Shown here: one piece after another, positions 44,025 to 52,459 of the stretch | Layout of the letters: each line of letters opens with the position of its first letter | Position numbering within the stretch: position 1 is the first letter of the stretch | Assembly (NCBI RefSeq): GCF_900188335.1 | Contig: NZ_FZOY01000001.1 | Span: 186,001 to 250,000, forward strand | Direction of reading: 5' to 3' | Source: Tropicimonas sediminicola | Lineage (GTDB): Bacteria > Pseudomonadota > Alphaproteobacteria > Rhodobacterales > Rhodobacteraceae | Length of the DNA: 64,000 nt | The notes under the pieces: model-generated | The model's input: the letters and a program-made list of their open reading frames with translations, nothing else | Told to the model about the DNA's origin: nothing | Database searches by the model: none | Program-made: the position numbers and the translations under genes

Positions 44025-45130
44025 GCGGTGACGGTCCGGCGGCAAGGTCGCTGCCCTGGTATCCCAGGCTCGACGGGCTGCGCGGCATCGCGGTGCTGCT
44101 CGTCTTCGTCGAGCACTTCACCTACAACGAGTTCATCCGGAACTTCAGCCCGGGGATGATCGGGGTCAAGACCTTCTTCGTCCTCTCCGGATTCCTGATC
44201 ACGTCGATCCTGCTGTCGGAACGCGGCACCGCGCCGGCGGCGTCGCTCGCCCGGCGCTTCTACTGGCGGCGCGCGCTGCGGCTGTTGCCGGCATTCTGGC
44301 TGGCCGTCGCGCTCGCGGCGGCAATCGGCATCGCCAACATGCGCTCCGACGCCTGGCTGCATCTGCTGTACCTCTCCAACGTCCAGATCGCGATCGGGGA
44401 GTTCTGGTCCGGGGCCGGACATTTCTGGACGCTCTCCGTGGAGGAGCACTTCTACCTGTTCTGGTTCCCGATCGTCATCCTCGCGCCCCGGCGCTGGCTC
44501 CTGCCGGCGGTGCTGGCCGCGTTGGTCTCCGCGCCGCTGTTCCGCGCCGCCATCCCCCTGGGCGCCAGCCCATTCATCGACGTGCTCCTGCCCGGCCAGC
44601 TCGACAGCCTCGCCGCGGGCGCGCTCCTCGCCTTCACGGTGCGAGAGCCGGCCCTCGCCTGGCTGGATCGGCTGCTGCTTCGGCCGGCGGTGGTGTGGGG
44701 ATCGCTGCTTCTCATGCTGTCCGTGACCTGGGCGCCCGTCGTCGGCTTGCTGCACAACGAGTTCATCCGATGGGTGCTCGTCCCGATGCTCATCAGCGCC
44801 GCCGGCGCTTGCCTCGTGCGCAGCTGCGTTGCAGGCAAGGACCCGGCCCTGGCCTGGTTGGCCAACCCGCGCCTCGTCCATATCGGCCGGATCTCTTATG
44901 GCCTCTACGTCTTTCATTACCTCGTGCCGCAGGCCCTGTACCTTGTCCTGCCGCCGGTCCCGGAAGGCGCCCTTGGAATGGTTTTCAAGATCGCCCGGCT
45001 CCTGCTCTGGATCGCGGTCACCTTTGCCCTGGCCGAGCTGTCCTGGCGTCTGATCGAACGCCCCGCGCTCAGGCTCAAGAACCGCGCCACGCCACGTCCG
45101 GCAAGCCCCGGAACCGGTGTCGCGGGCTGA
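44021..45130 (+). CDS. Acyltransferase-3 family membrane O-acyltransferase (OafA-like)
   Basis: A 369-residue integral membrane acyltransferase with about ten helices. The family motifs are RLDGLRGIAVLLVFVEHF (catalytic His near residue 35), FFVLSGFLIT, and LSVEEHFYLFWF near residue 145. It lacks the C-terminal SGNH domain found in longer relatives. Such enzymes O-acetylate or acylate sugars in exopolysaccharide, LPS or Nod-like glycans. It is translationally coupled to the second glycosyltransferase, so it probably decorates the same sugar chain. Confidence 0.9.
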   Translation: MSGDGPAARSLPWYPRLDGLRGIAVLLVFVEHFTYNEFIRNFSPGMIGVKTFFVLSGFLITSILLSERGTAPAASLARRFYWRRALRLLPAFWLAVALAAAIGIANMRSDAWLHLLYLSNVQIAIGEFWSGAGHFWTLSVEEHFYLFWFPIVILAPRRWLLPAVLAALVSAPLFRAAIPLGASPFIDVLLPGQLDSLAAGALLAFTVREPALAWLDRLLLRPAVVWGSLLLMLSVTWAPVVGLLHNEFIRWVLVPMLISAAGACLVRSCVAGKDPALAWLANPRLVHIGRISYGLYVFHYLVPQALYLVLPPVPEGALGMVFKIARLLLWIAVTFALAELSWRLIERPALRLKNRATPRPASPGTGVAG

Positions 45131-45183
45131 CCGCGGACGCCATCCAACTCAACGGAATTTCAGAATCGCAAGCGTCAGGCGCG

Positions 45184-45204
45184 GGCGTGGATCGGATCCA
45201 CGCC
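45184..45204. terminator. Hairpin between acyltransferase and tRNA-Pro, possible bidirectional terminator
   Basis: GGCGTGGAT and ATCCACGCC form a perfect 9-bp stem with a CGG loop in the 153-base gap between the converging acyltransferase operon and tRNA-Pro. No T tract follows on either strand, so factor-independent termination is uncertain. Confidence 0.45.
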
Positions 45205-45283
45205 ATCGAGCGTTCGGCGGCCAGCGCAAAGCGCGACGCCCGGGGAGGCGCTGTGGTGCCGTTTGGCGATGTTCTTGAAATAT

Positions 45284-45360
45284 TGGTCGGAGTGAGAGGA
45301 TTCGAACCTCCGACCCCTGCCTCCCGAAGACAGTGCTCTACCAGGCTGAGCTACACTCCG
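45284..45360 (-). tRNA. tRNA-Pro (anticodon CGG)
   Basis: The complement strand reads CGGAGTGTAGCTCAG... and folds as a standard 77-base tRNA. It has a 7-bp acceptor stem (CGGAGTG/CACTCCG), a D arm with AGCTCAGCCTGGTAGAGC, an anticodon stem CTGTC/GGCAG with loop TTCGGGA (anticodon CGG, proline), and a T arm with GGTTCGAATCC. The CCA end is encoded. It reads CCG codons, which should be common in this GC-rich genome. No duplicated 3' fragment marking an integration site was seen in the window. Confidence 0.96.
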
Positions 45361-45412
45361 ACCGTGACGCAGGCGATTACAGAAGCCCGTCGGGAATGGC
45401 AAGGGCCTGCGG

Positions 45413-46393
45413 TCACGATGTGGCCTTTTTCGACGCCGCCGCTTCGGAATCCGCCTGCCGGCGCAGGAGCGCCCCGACCCGCAGGTAGGTGCCGGCGTCG
45501 AAACGGCTGCGGGTGCGCAGCACCGGGCGATTTTCCGAAGCGTTCGACCGGCCTTCGCGGAGCACGATGTAGACGCCGCTGGCAATGATCACGGCGGCGC
45601 CGAGGGCGGTGTTCAGCGACGGGCGCTCGTCGAAAAAGATCAGCCCGTAGGCCGTTGCCCAGAGGATCTGCGAATATTGCATCGGCGCGACGATCACCGC
45701 CTCGCCGGTCTTGTAGGCCGCGATGATCGTGAGCGTGGCGACGAATGCCATGGCGGCGATCATCACCACGGCGCCGAAATCGATCAGCGGCATGGGTTCA
45801 TAGACAAAGGCCAGGATGATTCCCATCAGCACCACGTTGGCCATCATCGGATAGAGCAGCAGCACCACGCTGCGTTCCTCGTGACCGATCTTGCGCACGA
45901 TGATGGAGGCAAAGGCGCTGCCGAAGGCGGCCACCAGTGCCGCGGCATGGCCGAGCTCGAGTTGCGTCGATCCGGGCTGCAGGACGATCATCACCCCGCT
46001 GAGGCCCACGATGACCGCCAACCAGCGGCGGATACCGACCTGTTCGCCCAGAACCGGGATGGCGAGAATCGTGATCAGCAGGGGCGCGGTGAAGAGGATC
46101 GCATAGACCTGCGCCATCGGCAGCACCGAGAAGGCATAGAAGGCGCAGGCTGCCACGATGACGGAGGCGATGGTCCGCAGCGCCGTCCACCAGGGGTGGC
46201 GCGGGCGCAGGTTGCCGTCGATCTTGTCGTTCATCAGCATCAGCGTCGCCATCGGGAAGCCGAGCAGGACGCTGAAAAACACGATCTGGAAGGTTGAATA
46301 GGAGGCGCCGAGGTATTTCACCAGCACGTCATGGGTGGAGAAGATGCCAAAGGCGACGAGCGCCAGCAGGGCGCCTTTCGAGTTGTTCGTCAT
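45413..46393 (-). CDS. DMT-family (EamA) transporter
   Basis: An inner-membrane protein of 326 residues from ATG 46393 (MTNNSKGALL), with ten hydrophobic segments in two repeated EamA halves (about 8-145 and 155-285). Recognisable pieces are STHDVLVKYLG, PLLITILAIPVLGE and the second-repeat counterpart LIFFDERPSLNTALGAAVIIASGVYIV. Members export metabolites or amino acids; the substrate is unknown. The C-terminal 40 residues are polar and basic. It lies downstream of leuB on the same strand, but a strong hairpin at 46488-46513 separates them. Confidence 0.87.
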   Translation of the reverse strand: MTNNSKGALLALVAFGIFSTHDVLVKYLGASYSTFQIVFFSVLLGFPMATLMLMNDKIDGNLRPRHPWWTALRTIASVIVAACAFYAFSVLPMAQVYAILFTAPLLITILAIPVLGEQVGIRRWLAVIVGLSGVMIVLQPGSTQLELGHAAALVAAFGSAFASIIVRKIGHEERSVVLLLYPMMANVVLMGIILAFVYEPMPLIDFGAVVMIAAMAFVATLTIIAAYKTGEAVIVAPMQYSQILWATAYGLIFFDERPSLNTALGAAVIIASGVYIVLREGRSNASENRPVLRTRSRFDAGTYLRVGALLRRQADSEAAASKKATS

Positions 46394-46487
46394 GTGGGCA
46401 AACCCGGCTTGCTGTCTGCAGGGACAATGCAGGGATACTGCCAATGTTCCGGCGGGGGAAGAAAAAACCGGCCCGGCAGTCGTGGGA

Positions 46488-46513
46488 GGGCGCCCGCGCT
46501 GGAGCGGGCGCCC
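46488..46513 (-). terminator. Terminator-like hairpin after leuB
   Basis: GGGCGCCCGC and GCGGGCGCCC form a perfect 10-bp GC stem with a 6-base loop, 11 bases past the leuB stop on the minus strand. A T-rich stretch occurs only about 20 bases further, so it is a strong hairpin but not a textbook intrinsic terminator. Confidence 0.6.
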
Positions 46514-46523
46514 GCCGTCTGGT

Positions 46524-47633
46524 TCAGAGCGAGGCGTCGAGCGCCGCGACGATGGCGTCGCCCATCGCCGAAGTGGAGACCGGGCTGCCCCCCTCGGGGC
46601 CCATCAGGTCGGCGGTGCGCAGACCGTCGGCCAGGACCTTCTCGACGGCCTTCTCCAGCCGGTCGGCTTCCGCGCCCTGGTCGAAGGAATAGCGCAGCGC
46701 CATCGCGAAGCTCAGGATGCAGGCGATCGGGTTGGCCTTGCCCTGGCCGGCAATGTCCGGGGCCGAGCCGTGAACCGGCTCGTAGAGCGCCTTGGGCCGG
46801 CCGTTCTCCATCGGTGCGCCGAGGCTGGCGGAGGGCAGCATCCCGAGCGAGCCGGTGAGCATCGCGGCGACATCGGAGAGCAGGTCGCCGAAGAGGTTGT
46901 CGGTAACGATCACGTCGAACTGCTTGGGCCAGCGGCAGAGCTGCATGCCGCCCGCGTCGGCGTACATGTGGCTGAGCTCGACATCGGGGTATTCCTCGTC
47001 ATGCACCTTCTGGACGATCTCGCGCCACAGGATGCCGGATTCCATGACGTTGGCCTTCTCCATCGAGCAGACCTTGTTGCCACGCCGCTTTGCCAGTTCG
47101 AAGGCGGAGCGGGCAACGCGGGCGATCTCGCTCTCGGTGTAGCGCTGCGTGTTGACGCCCTCGCGCTCGCCACTGGCATTGACCGAGATGCCGCGCGGCT
47201 CGCCGAAGTAGATGCCCGAGGTCAGCTCGCGCACGATCATGATGTCGAGGCCGGCGACCACGTCCTTCTTGAGCGAGGAGAAATCCGCCAGCGCGTCGAA
47301 GCACTGGGCCGGGCGCAGGTTGGAATAGAGGTCCATCTCCTTGCGCAGGCGCAGCAGCCCGCGCTCCGGCTTCACAGAGAAATCGAGGTCGTCGTACTTC
47401 GGCCCGCCAACGGCGCCGAGCAGCACCGCGTCGACCTCCTGCGCCTTGGCCATGGTCTCGTCGGCGAGCGGCACGCCGTGCACGTCATAGGCCGCCCCGC
47501 CCACCAGGTCCTCGCTCACGTCGAAGGCCAGGTCGCGCTTGGCGCCGAACCAGTCGATGATCTTGCGAACCTCGGTCATCACCTCGGGGCCGATGCCGTC
47601 ACCGGCCAGGATGAGAAGGGAAGGGGTGCTCAT
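46524..47633 (-). CDS. leuB: 3-isopropylmalate dehydrogenase
   Basis: A 369-residue beta-decarboxylating dehydrogenase for the third step of leucine synthesis, converting 3-isopropylmalate to 2-oxoisocaproate with NAD. It shows [10 protein letters not shown] at the N terminus, [15 protein letters not shown] (substrate-binding arginines), [10 protein letters not shown], the catalytic Lys in EKANVM, metal aspartates in [10 protein letters not shown] and the NAD loop [12 protein letters not shown]. It starts at ATG 47633 with GAGGA eight bases upstream. It is not contiguous with leuC or leuD, which lie 4-9 kb to the right on the same strand. Confidence 0.97.
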   Translation of the reverse strand: MSTPSLLILAGDGIGPEVMTEVRKIIDWFGAKRDLAFDVSEDLVGGAAYDVHGVPLADETMAKAQEVDAVLLGAVGGPKYDDLDFSVKPERGLLRLRKEMDLYSNLRPAQCFDALADFSSLKKDVVAGLDIMIVRELTSGIYFGEPRGISVNASGEREGVNTQRYTESEIARVARSAFELAKRRGNKVCSMEKANVMESGILWREIVQKVHDEEYPDVELSHMYADAGGMQLCRWPKQFDVIVTDNLFGDLLSDVAAMLTGSLGMLPSASLGAPMENGRPKALYEPVHGSAPDIAGQGKANPIACILSFAMALRYSFDQGAEADRLEKAVEKVLADGLRTADLMGPEGGSPVSTSAMGDAIVAALDASL

Positions 47634-47659
47634 GGTCTGTGGATCCTCGCAACATGTGT

Positions 47660-47685
47660 CCCGGCGGGGTTACCCCTGCGCCGGG
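47660..47685 (-). other. Hairpin in the leuB leader
   Basis: CCCGGCG and CGCCGGG arms enclose an inner GGGG/CCCC pairing, giving a near-continuous stem 27-52 bases upstream of the leuB start and downstream of the LysR gene stop. It could end the LysR transcript or act in the leuB leader. No leucine-rich leader peptide was recognised near it. Confidence 0.4.
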
Positions 47686-47738
47686 GAACGGTCAAGAACC
47701 GCCTACCGTGGCGCCACTCCCGGGCCGTGTCGCGCGGA

Positions 47739-48644
47739 CTAATTGCCGTCCGCGAGGTAGCGCCCCAGTCCATCGGCAAGCAGGTCCCAGACCCGGCGGA
47801 TCCGTGGCGTCCGCCGCATCGCCTCGTGGGCGGTCAGCCAGATCGGCAGGGTGGGGAGCGGCAACTCCGGCAGCAGGCGCTGCACCGTCGCGTCGGCCTC
47901 GGCCAGCGGTACCTGGGCAAAGCACAGCCCGCAGCCAGCCCGGACCAGCTGCCACAGCACGTTGTGGTCGTCGCAGCGCAGCGCGAACCAGTGCCGGTCC
48001 ACCGGCAGGCCAAGCGCCCGCATGCCGCGGATCAGCGTCTCGTCGCTGTCATAGCCGATCAGATCGTGGGAGCGGATGTCATCGAGGCGCTCCGGCCGTC
48101 CGCGCCGGTCGAGATAGCTGCGCGCGCCGTAGAGCCCGAGGGGGACGTCGCCCAGATGCCGGGTGACCATGTCGAGCTGGTCCGGCCGGTACATGCGCAG
48201 GGCGATATCGGCCTCCCGGAACAGGAGGTTGGCGCTGCGGTCGGAAGGCAGGATCTCGATCTCGATCTCCGGCTCCGCCCGCCGGATTCCGGCAAGGATC
48301 TCGGGCAGGACATGGAGCGCCACCACGTCGCTCGCGGCGACCCTCACCGTGCCGGCGATCACGTCCACCCGCCCCGCGGCGGTCAGCGCGAATCCCTGCG
48401 CCGCCTCCCGCATCGCGCGCGCCGGCGGTACCAGCGCCTGCCCGGCCTCGGTCAGCGCGAGCCCGCGCGGCTGGCGGGTAAAGAGCGTGACGCCGAGTGC
48501 TTCCTCCAGCGTCCGGATCTGGCGCCCGAGCGTCGGCTGGCTCAGGCCCAGCTCGCGCGCGGCACCCGACAGCGACCCGGTATCGGCCACGGCGAGGAAG
48601 GACTGGACGCGCGACCAGTCGAGGGAGGAGAGATCCTGAGGCAT
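47739..48644 (-). CDS. LysR-family transcriptional regulator
   Basis: A 301-residue regulator. The winged helix spans residues 8-67 (SFLAVADTGSLSGAARELGLSQPTLGRQIRTLEEALGVTLF) and the effector-binding domain residues 95-295. It is divergent from an NAD-epimerase-type gene 106 bases away, and the gap holds two dyads, the normal layout for a LysR regulator controlling itself and its neighbour. Nothing ties it to leucine synthesis except its position beside leuB. The effector is unknown. Confidence 0.9.
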   Translation of the reverse strand: MPQDLSSLDWSRVQSFLAVADTGSLSGAARELGLSQPTLGRQIRTLEEALGVTLFTRQPRGLALTEAGQALVPPARAMREAAQGFALTAAGRVDVIAGTVRVAASDVVALHVLPEILAGIRRAEPEIEIEILPSDRSANLLFREADIALRMYRPDQLDMVTRHLGDVPLGLYGARSYLDRRGRPERLDDIRSHDLIGYDSDETLIRGMRALGLPVDRHWFALRCDDHNVLWQLVRAGCGLCFAQVPLAEADATVQRLLPELPLPTLPIWLTAHEAMRRTPRIRRVWDLLADGLGRYLADGN

Positions 48645-48685
48645 TCAATTTTGAATATCAGATGTCGGAATTTTCGCAATATTCA
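48643..48685. promoter_or_regulatory. LysR-type dyads between the regulator and the epimerase gene
   Basis: Two symmetric elements overlap here. ATTCAA-TT-TTGAAT (48643-48656) abuts the LysR start codon. TGAATAT (48652-48658) pairs with ATATTCA (48679-48685) across a 20-base spacer. This AT-rich block is typical of a LysR autoregulatory and activation site. The assignment rests on symmetry and position only. Confidence 0.5.
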
Positions 48686-48750
48686 TAAGCAAACGCATGG
48701 CGCAGTCTCGTGGCAGATCCAAGCAAGGTTTCAGCCCGAAAGGAAACGCC

Positions 48751-49671
48751 ATGACGCGCACTGCCCTGATCCTCGGCCCCAGCGGACGCTTCGGGGGCCA
48801 TACCGCAACCGCCTTTGCTGCCGCCGGATGGGACGTCCGCCGCTTCGACCGCCGCCGAGACCGGCTGGAAGACGCCGCCCGCGGGGTGGAGGTGATCGTC
48901 CACGGCTGGCATCCGCCCTACCATCGCTGGGAGGCCGAGGTGCCGGGGCTCACGCGCAAGGTGATCGCGGCCGGGCGGGCCAGCGGCGCACTCGTCATCG
49001 TTCCCGGCAACGTCTACCCCTATGGCGACACCGCGCCGGAGCGTCTGACCGCCGACGTGCCCCACGCGGCCCGTAACCGACTCGGCCAGATCCGGGCGGA
49101 GATGAACGCGGCCTTCCGGGAGTCCGGTGTGCGCACGCTGATCTTGCGGGCGGGAGACTTCATCGATCCCGCGCCCAGCGGTCTCTGGTTTGACAGGGTG
49201 CTCGCCTCCCGGCTGTCGCGCGGGGTGTTCGAGTACCCCGGCCCGATGGAGTGCCGCCATGCCTGGGCCTACCTGCCGGACATGGCGCGGGCGGCGGTCG
49301 CGCTGGCGGAGCGCGCCGACAGCCTGGACCGTTTCACCGACCTTCCGTTCCCGGGCTTCGGCGTCACCGGGGCGGAGATGCACGCAGCCTTCGAGCGGGT
49401 GCTGGGCCGGCCGCTGCGCGCCCGCAGGATGAACTGGCTGCCCTTCCAGCTTGCTGCGCCGCTCTGGCCGATGGGGCGTGGGCTGCTCGAGATGAGCTAT
49501 CTTTGGCGCAAGCCGCATTACCTGGACGGGACCGCCTTCCGCGCCGCTCTGCCCGGATTTACAGGCACCCCGTTGGACGCCGCGATCGCCTCAGCCCTCC
49601 GGCTCGAGGTCGGCCCAGACGAGGCGGTGGCGCGAGGCGGCAGCGGCCTCCTCCCCGGCCAGGCCGCCTGA
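48751..49671 (+). CDS. NAD-dependent epimerase/dehydratase-like extended SDR
   Basis: A 306-residue Rossmann protein starting at ATG 48751, nine bases after AAAGGAA. The N-terminal motif LILGPSGRFGGHTATAFAAAG is an NAD-binding loop variant (GxxGxxGG). VPGNVYPYG occurs where extended SDRs place the substrate pocket, but no clear YxxxK is seen. WAYLPDMARA and PFPGFGVTGAEMHAAFE are typical of atypical NAD(P)-binding epimerase-like proteins. It is divergent from the LysR gene, which probably regulates it. The last 27 codons overlap the 3' end of the convergent EEP gene. Confidence 0.78.
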   Translation: MTRTALILGPSGRFGGHTATAFAAAGWDVRRFDRRRDRLEDAARGVEVIVHGWHPPYHRWEAEVPGLTRKVIAAGRASGALVIVPGNVYPYGDTAPERLTADVPHAARNRLGQIRAEMNAAFRESGVRTLILRAGDFIDPAPSGLWFDRVLASRLSRGVFEYPGPMECRHAWAYLPDMARAAVALAERADSLDRFTDLPFPGFGVTGAEMHAAFERVLGRPLRARRMNWLPFQLAAPLWPMGRGLLEMSYLWRKPHYLDGTAFRAALPGFTGTPLDAAIASALRLEVGPDEAVARGGSGLLPGQAA

Positions 49672-50664
49672 GGGCCAGTGAACGCCCGCCGCCAGTACGC
49701 GCATGCCGGCGGCGGGGAGTACGTAGTCGACCCGCAGGTTGCCGGGCCCGCCCTCTGCCGGCTCCGGCCAATCCGCGGTGTCGAGTTCTGGCGCGCCGTG
49801 GTGCCCGGCCGTGGGGTTCAGCGCGCCGCCCTCGCCGGTGGGCGCGGGGTCCTGCAGCCTTGGGTCGGAGAGCAGCGCGCGCACCGCCGCGTGCCGCCCG
49901 TCACCGTCCAGCGGGTCGAGATTGACCTTCCCCAGAATGACGAAGTCGCGCTCGGGCGGCGCGGGCCCGAGCGCCCCATCGAGATAGCGTTGCCAGAGCG
50001 CGGTCTCGTCCGCGCTGCGCAGCCCGTTACGGTCTTCGGGGCCGTCGAACACGGGCGGCGTGGCGGCATAGGCGAGAAGGTGCAACCTGCCTCCGCCGGG
50101 CAGGGCGACTGGCACGACCCAATGCCCGGTGGACGACAGCCGCTGCAGCGCGAGCGCGGCTTCGGACGGGAAGGGGACGCCCTCCGCCTCGGGCAGGTGT
50201 GCGCCGGGCAGATCCTTCCAGAGCAGGGCGGAGAAATCCGTGACCTCGTCCGCGAGGACCGGGAAACGGCTCAGAATGGCCATGCCCCCCTGGCCGGCGA
50301 AACGGCCATAGCCCTGAGCATCGCGCGGCTCGCCGGCGCGGCCGTTGCCGTCAAGGTCGAGCCCGGTGGCCATTCCGGCATTGGATCGGAGGCTGAAGCG
50401 GTGCGGGTAGGGCGCGCCGGCCTCGGCCATGCGGTCCGCGAGGGCCGAGAGCGCGGCGTTGCCGTGGTCCACGTCGAACCCGGTGAGCAGCAGGATGTCC
50501 GGATGGACACGGGCGATCACGCCAACGACGGCGGCGACCTGTTCGTCCTCGCCGCGCAGGATGTCACGCAGCAGCAGCCCGGGCCCCTTGCGCGAGAGCT
50601 CCACCGTGTAGGTCGCCACCCGCACTGTCTCCGCCGCCGTGGCAAACGGCAGCGTGACCAGCAT
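49591..50664 (-). CDS. Exported endonuclease/exonuclease/phosphatase (EEP) family protein
   Basis: A protein of about 357 residues from ATG 50664. EEP motifs are degenerate but visible: TYTVELSRKGPG, DILLLTGFDVDHGNAAL, GQGGMAILSRFPV, an internal VILGKVNLDPLDG and the C-terminal LRVDYVLPA and SRHRLVWADLE. A hydrophobic leader ending ATAAETV suggests export. A CTG codon further upstream would give a fuller signal peptide (ITLCLVWMLVTLPFA), so the start is uncertain. It could be an extracellular nuclease or phosphatase. It follows a membrane-protein gene almost without a gap and overlaps the epimerase gene tail to tail by 81 bases. Confidence 0.75.
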   Translation of the reverse strand: MLVTLPFATAAETVRVATYTVELSRKGPGLLLRDILRGEDEQVAAVVGVIARVHPDILLLTGFDVDHGNAALSALADRMAEAGAPYPHRFSLRSNAGMATGLDLDGNGRAGEPRDAQGYGRFAGQGGMAILSRFPVLADEVTDFSALLWKDLPGAHLPEAEGVPFPSEAALALQRLSSTGHWVVPVALPGGGRLHLLAYAATPPVFDGPEDRNGLRSADETALWQRYLDGALGPAPPERDFVILGKVNLDPLDGDGRHAAVRALLSDPRLQDPAPTGEGGALNPTAGHHGAPELDTADWPEPAEGGPGNLRVDYVLPAAGMRVLAAGVHWPSGGLAGEEAAAASRHRLVWADLEPEG

Positions 50665-50684
50665 CCAGACGAGACAAAGTGTGA

Positions 50685-51524
50685 TCAGGTGACGAGCAGG
50701 CCGCCCGGCGTTTCCGCCGCGGAGGTGCGCTTGCGCATCTCCAGGATCATGTCGGCCACGCGCGCCATGGCGATGCCGCGCATGAACAGGCTCAGCGGCA
50801 GGAAGGCCCATAGGGATACCATCCAGATCATCGTCTGCGGTTCGTTGACCATGGCGTTGCCGAACAGCTCCGCCGCCGCCTTGCCGATGGCCGGGATCAG
50901 GAATGGCAGGAGAAAGCCTAAGGCGAGGTTAACGCGCGCGTCCCGGTTCAGCCGGTCCACCACGTCGCCGCCGGCCGTCGGGTCGAAGGTCGGCAGGTTG
51001 ATCCAGACGTTGAAGGCGCCGGACCGGTTGGGCCAGTTGTGCAGCTTCAGGATCAGGTAGAAGAAGGTGATCGCCAGCAACCCGATCAGGTAGGCCATGC
51101 CGGCCGCCGCGCGCACCTGGGCGACCTCCTGGACGGTTGCGGTGTCGGGCAGGCTCAGGATCACCAGCCGCACGGGCGAATAGGGGAAGTCCAGCGCATG
51201 GCCGATCAGCGCGCCGACCGCCTGGATGAACATGGTCAGACCGTTCGGCATCACCTGCCCGCGCGCCAGCACCGACAGGAAGAACACCGTCATGAACAGC
51301 GACAGGTAGCGGGTGCGATTGAACGGCGGGGCGTCGCGGAACTCGACGAGGCTGGGGTAGACGGAGGCGTATTCGACAAAAGTGAGCACCGCGCAGGCCA
51401 ACCCGATCAGCACGACGATCTGGGAGGTATCCCCACTGACGGAGGGCAGCAGAAGCGACGGCGTGGCAACGACGATCGCCACGAGAACGGCACGGACTCC
51501 GGCACTTGTCAGCTTCGTCAGCAC
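50685..51524 (-). CDS. Conserved membrane protein of unknown function
   Basis: A 279-residue protein with about six hydrophobic helices (near residues 10-30, 36-52, 72-90, 140-162, 200-225 and 232-255) and a polar loop NRSGAFNVWINLPTFDPTAGGDVVDRLNRDARVNLALG between helices four and five. I do not recognise a named domain. It lies upstream of the EEP gene in the same direction, 20 bases from its ATG. The C terminus is polar (EMRKRTSAAETPGG) and probably cytoplasmic. The 259 bases upstream, before leuD, hold the leuD terminator and an AT-rich promoter-like stretch near 51600-51700. Confidence 0.7.
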   Translation of the reverse strand: MLTKLTSAGVRAVLVAIVVATPSLLLPSVSGDTSQIVVLIGLACAVLTFVEYASVYPSLVEFRDAPPFNRTRYLSLFMTVFFLSVLARGQVMPNGLTMFIQAVGALIGHALDFPYSPVRLVILSLPDTATVQEVAQVRAAAGMAYLIGLLAITFFYLILKLHNWPNRSGAFNVWINLPTFDPTAGGDVVDRLNRDARVNLALGFLLPFLIPAIGKAAAELFGNAMVNEPQTMIWMVSLWAFLPLSLFMRGIAMARVADMILEMRKRTSAAETPGGLLVT

Positions 51525-51731
51525 TACCCGTTTCCTTCGTCTCGACCGGTCACGATTCTTTGCCGCGAGCCTCGCCGGACGTTGTTGTTTCGCCTTTGAC
51601 AGCGATTTGCCTCAACTTTGCCCAATTTTTGCCTCACTTCGACTCTTCCCGGCAAGTCTCGGTTAAGGTTAACAAATTTAATTGGGCCGTTTTGCGAGGG
51701 AACTGGTGCGGCTTTGCATCAAAGATGTGGT

Positions 51732-51759
51732 AAAAAAAAGGCCGCCTGAAAAGGCGGCC
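51732..51759 (-). terminator. Intrinsic terminator of leuD
   Basis: Read on the minus strand, GGCCGCC-TTTTCA-GGCGGCC is followed directly by eight T residues. It lies 24 bases past the leuD stop and is a textbook Rho-independent terminator. It insulates leuD from the membrane-protein operon downstream. Confidence 0.93.
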
Positions 51760-51783
51760 CAATATCTAGTGGTATGAGGGGGA

Positions 51784-52389
51784 TCAGACCCAAGGACGGG
51801 AAGTCTGCGCCTGTGCCTCGAAGGCCTCGATCGAGGCCGATTTCTCGAGCGTCAGGCTGATGTCATCCAGGCCGTTCAGCAGGCAGTGCTTCTTGAACGC
51901 GTCGACCTCGAAGGAGATCGTGCCGCCGTCCGGGCCGGTGATCGTCTGGCTTTCCAGGTCGACGGTGATGATCGCGTTGGAGCCGCGCTCGGCGTCGTCC
52001 ATCAGCTTGTCGACCTCTTCCTGCGGCAGGGCGATCGGCAGGATGCCGTTCTTGAAGCAGTTGCTGTAGAAGATGTCGGCGAAGCTGGGTGCGATCACGC
52101 AGCGGATGCCGAAATCCTTGATCGCCCAGGGGGCGTGCTCGCGCGAGGAACCGCAGCCGAAGTTGTCGCCCGCGACGAGGATCTCGGCGTTGCGGTAGGC
52201 CGGCTTGTTGAGCACGAAATCGGGGTTCTCGTTGCCCTCGGAATCGTAGCGCATCTCGTCGAACAGGTTCACGCCGAGGCCCGACCGCTTGATGGTCTTC
52301 AGGAACTGCTTGGGGATGATCATGTCGGTGTCGACGTTGATCAGCGGCAGCGGGGCGGCGATTCCGGTCAGCGTGGTGAACTTGTCCAT
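51784..52389 (-). CDS. leuD: 3-isopropylmalate dehydratase small subunit
   Basis: A 201-residue swivel-domain subunit of isopropylmalate isomerase, which converts 2- to 3-isopropylmalate together with LeuC. Typical segments are [19 protein letters not shown], the [17 protein letters not shown] loop that recognises substrate, and [22 protein letters not shown] lies eight bases before the ATG. Its partner leuC is 2.6 kb away on the same strand, with three unrelated genes between them. It ends at a clear terminator. Confidence 0.97.
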   Translation of the reverse strand: MDKFTTLTGIAAPLPLINVDTDMIIPKQFLKTIKRSGLGVNLFDEMRYDSEGNENPDFVLNKPAYRNAEILVAGDNFGCGSSREHAPWAIKDFGIRCVIAPSFADIFYSNCFKNGILPIALPQEEVDKLMDDAERGSNAIITVDLESQTITGPDGGTISFEVDAFKKHCLLNGLDDISLTLEKSASIEAFEAQAQTSRPWV

Positions 52390-52459
52390 GGCAAAAGGCT
52401 CCTGGGATGGGTTGCCGGGGCTTACCGCAGGCGGGCCTTGGGGGCAAGCGAGGCGTGTG

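Noticed and set aside
46335-49076. A 913-codon plus-strand open frame across leuB and the LysR gene
   Set aside because: It is antisense to two clear genes and shows no domain; a by-product of high GC content.
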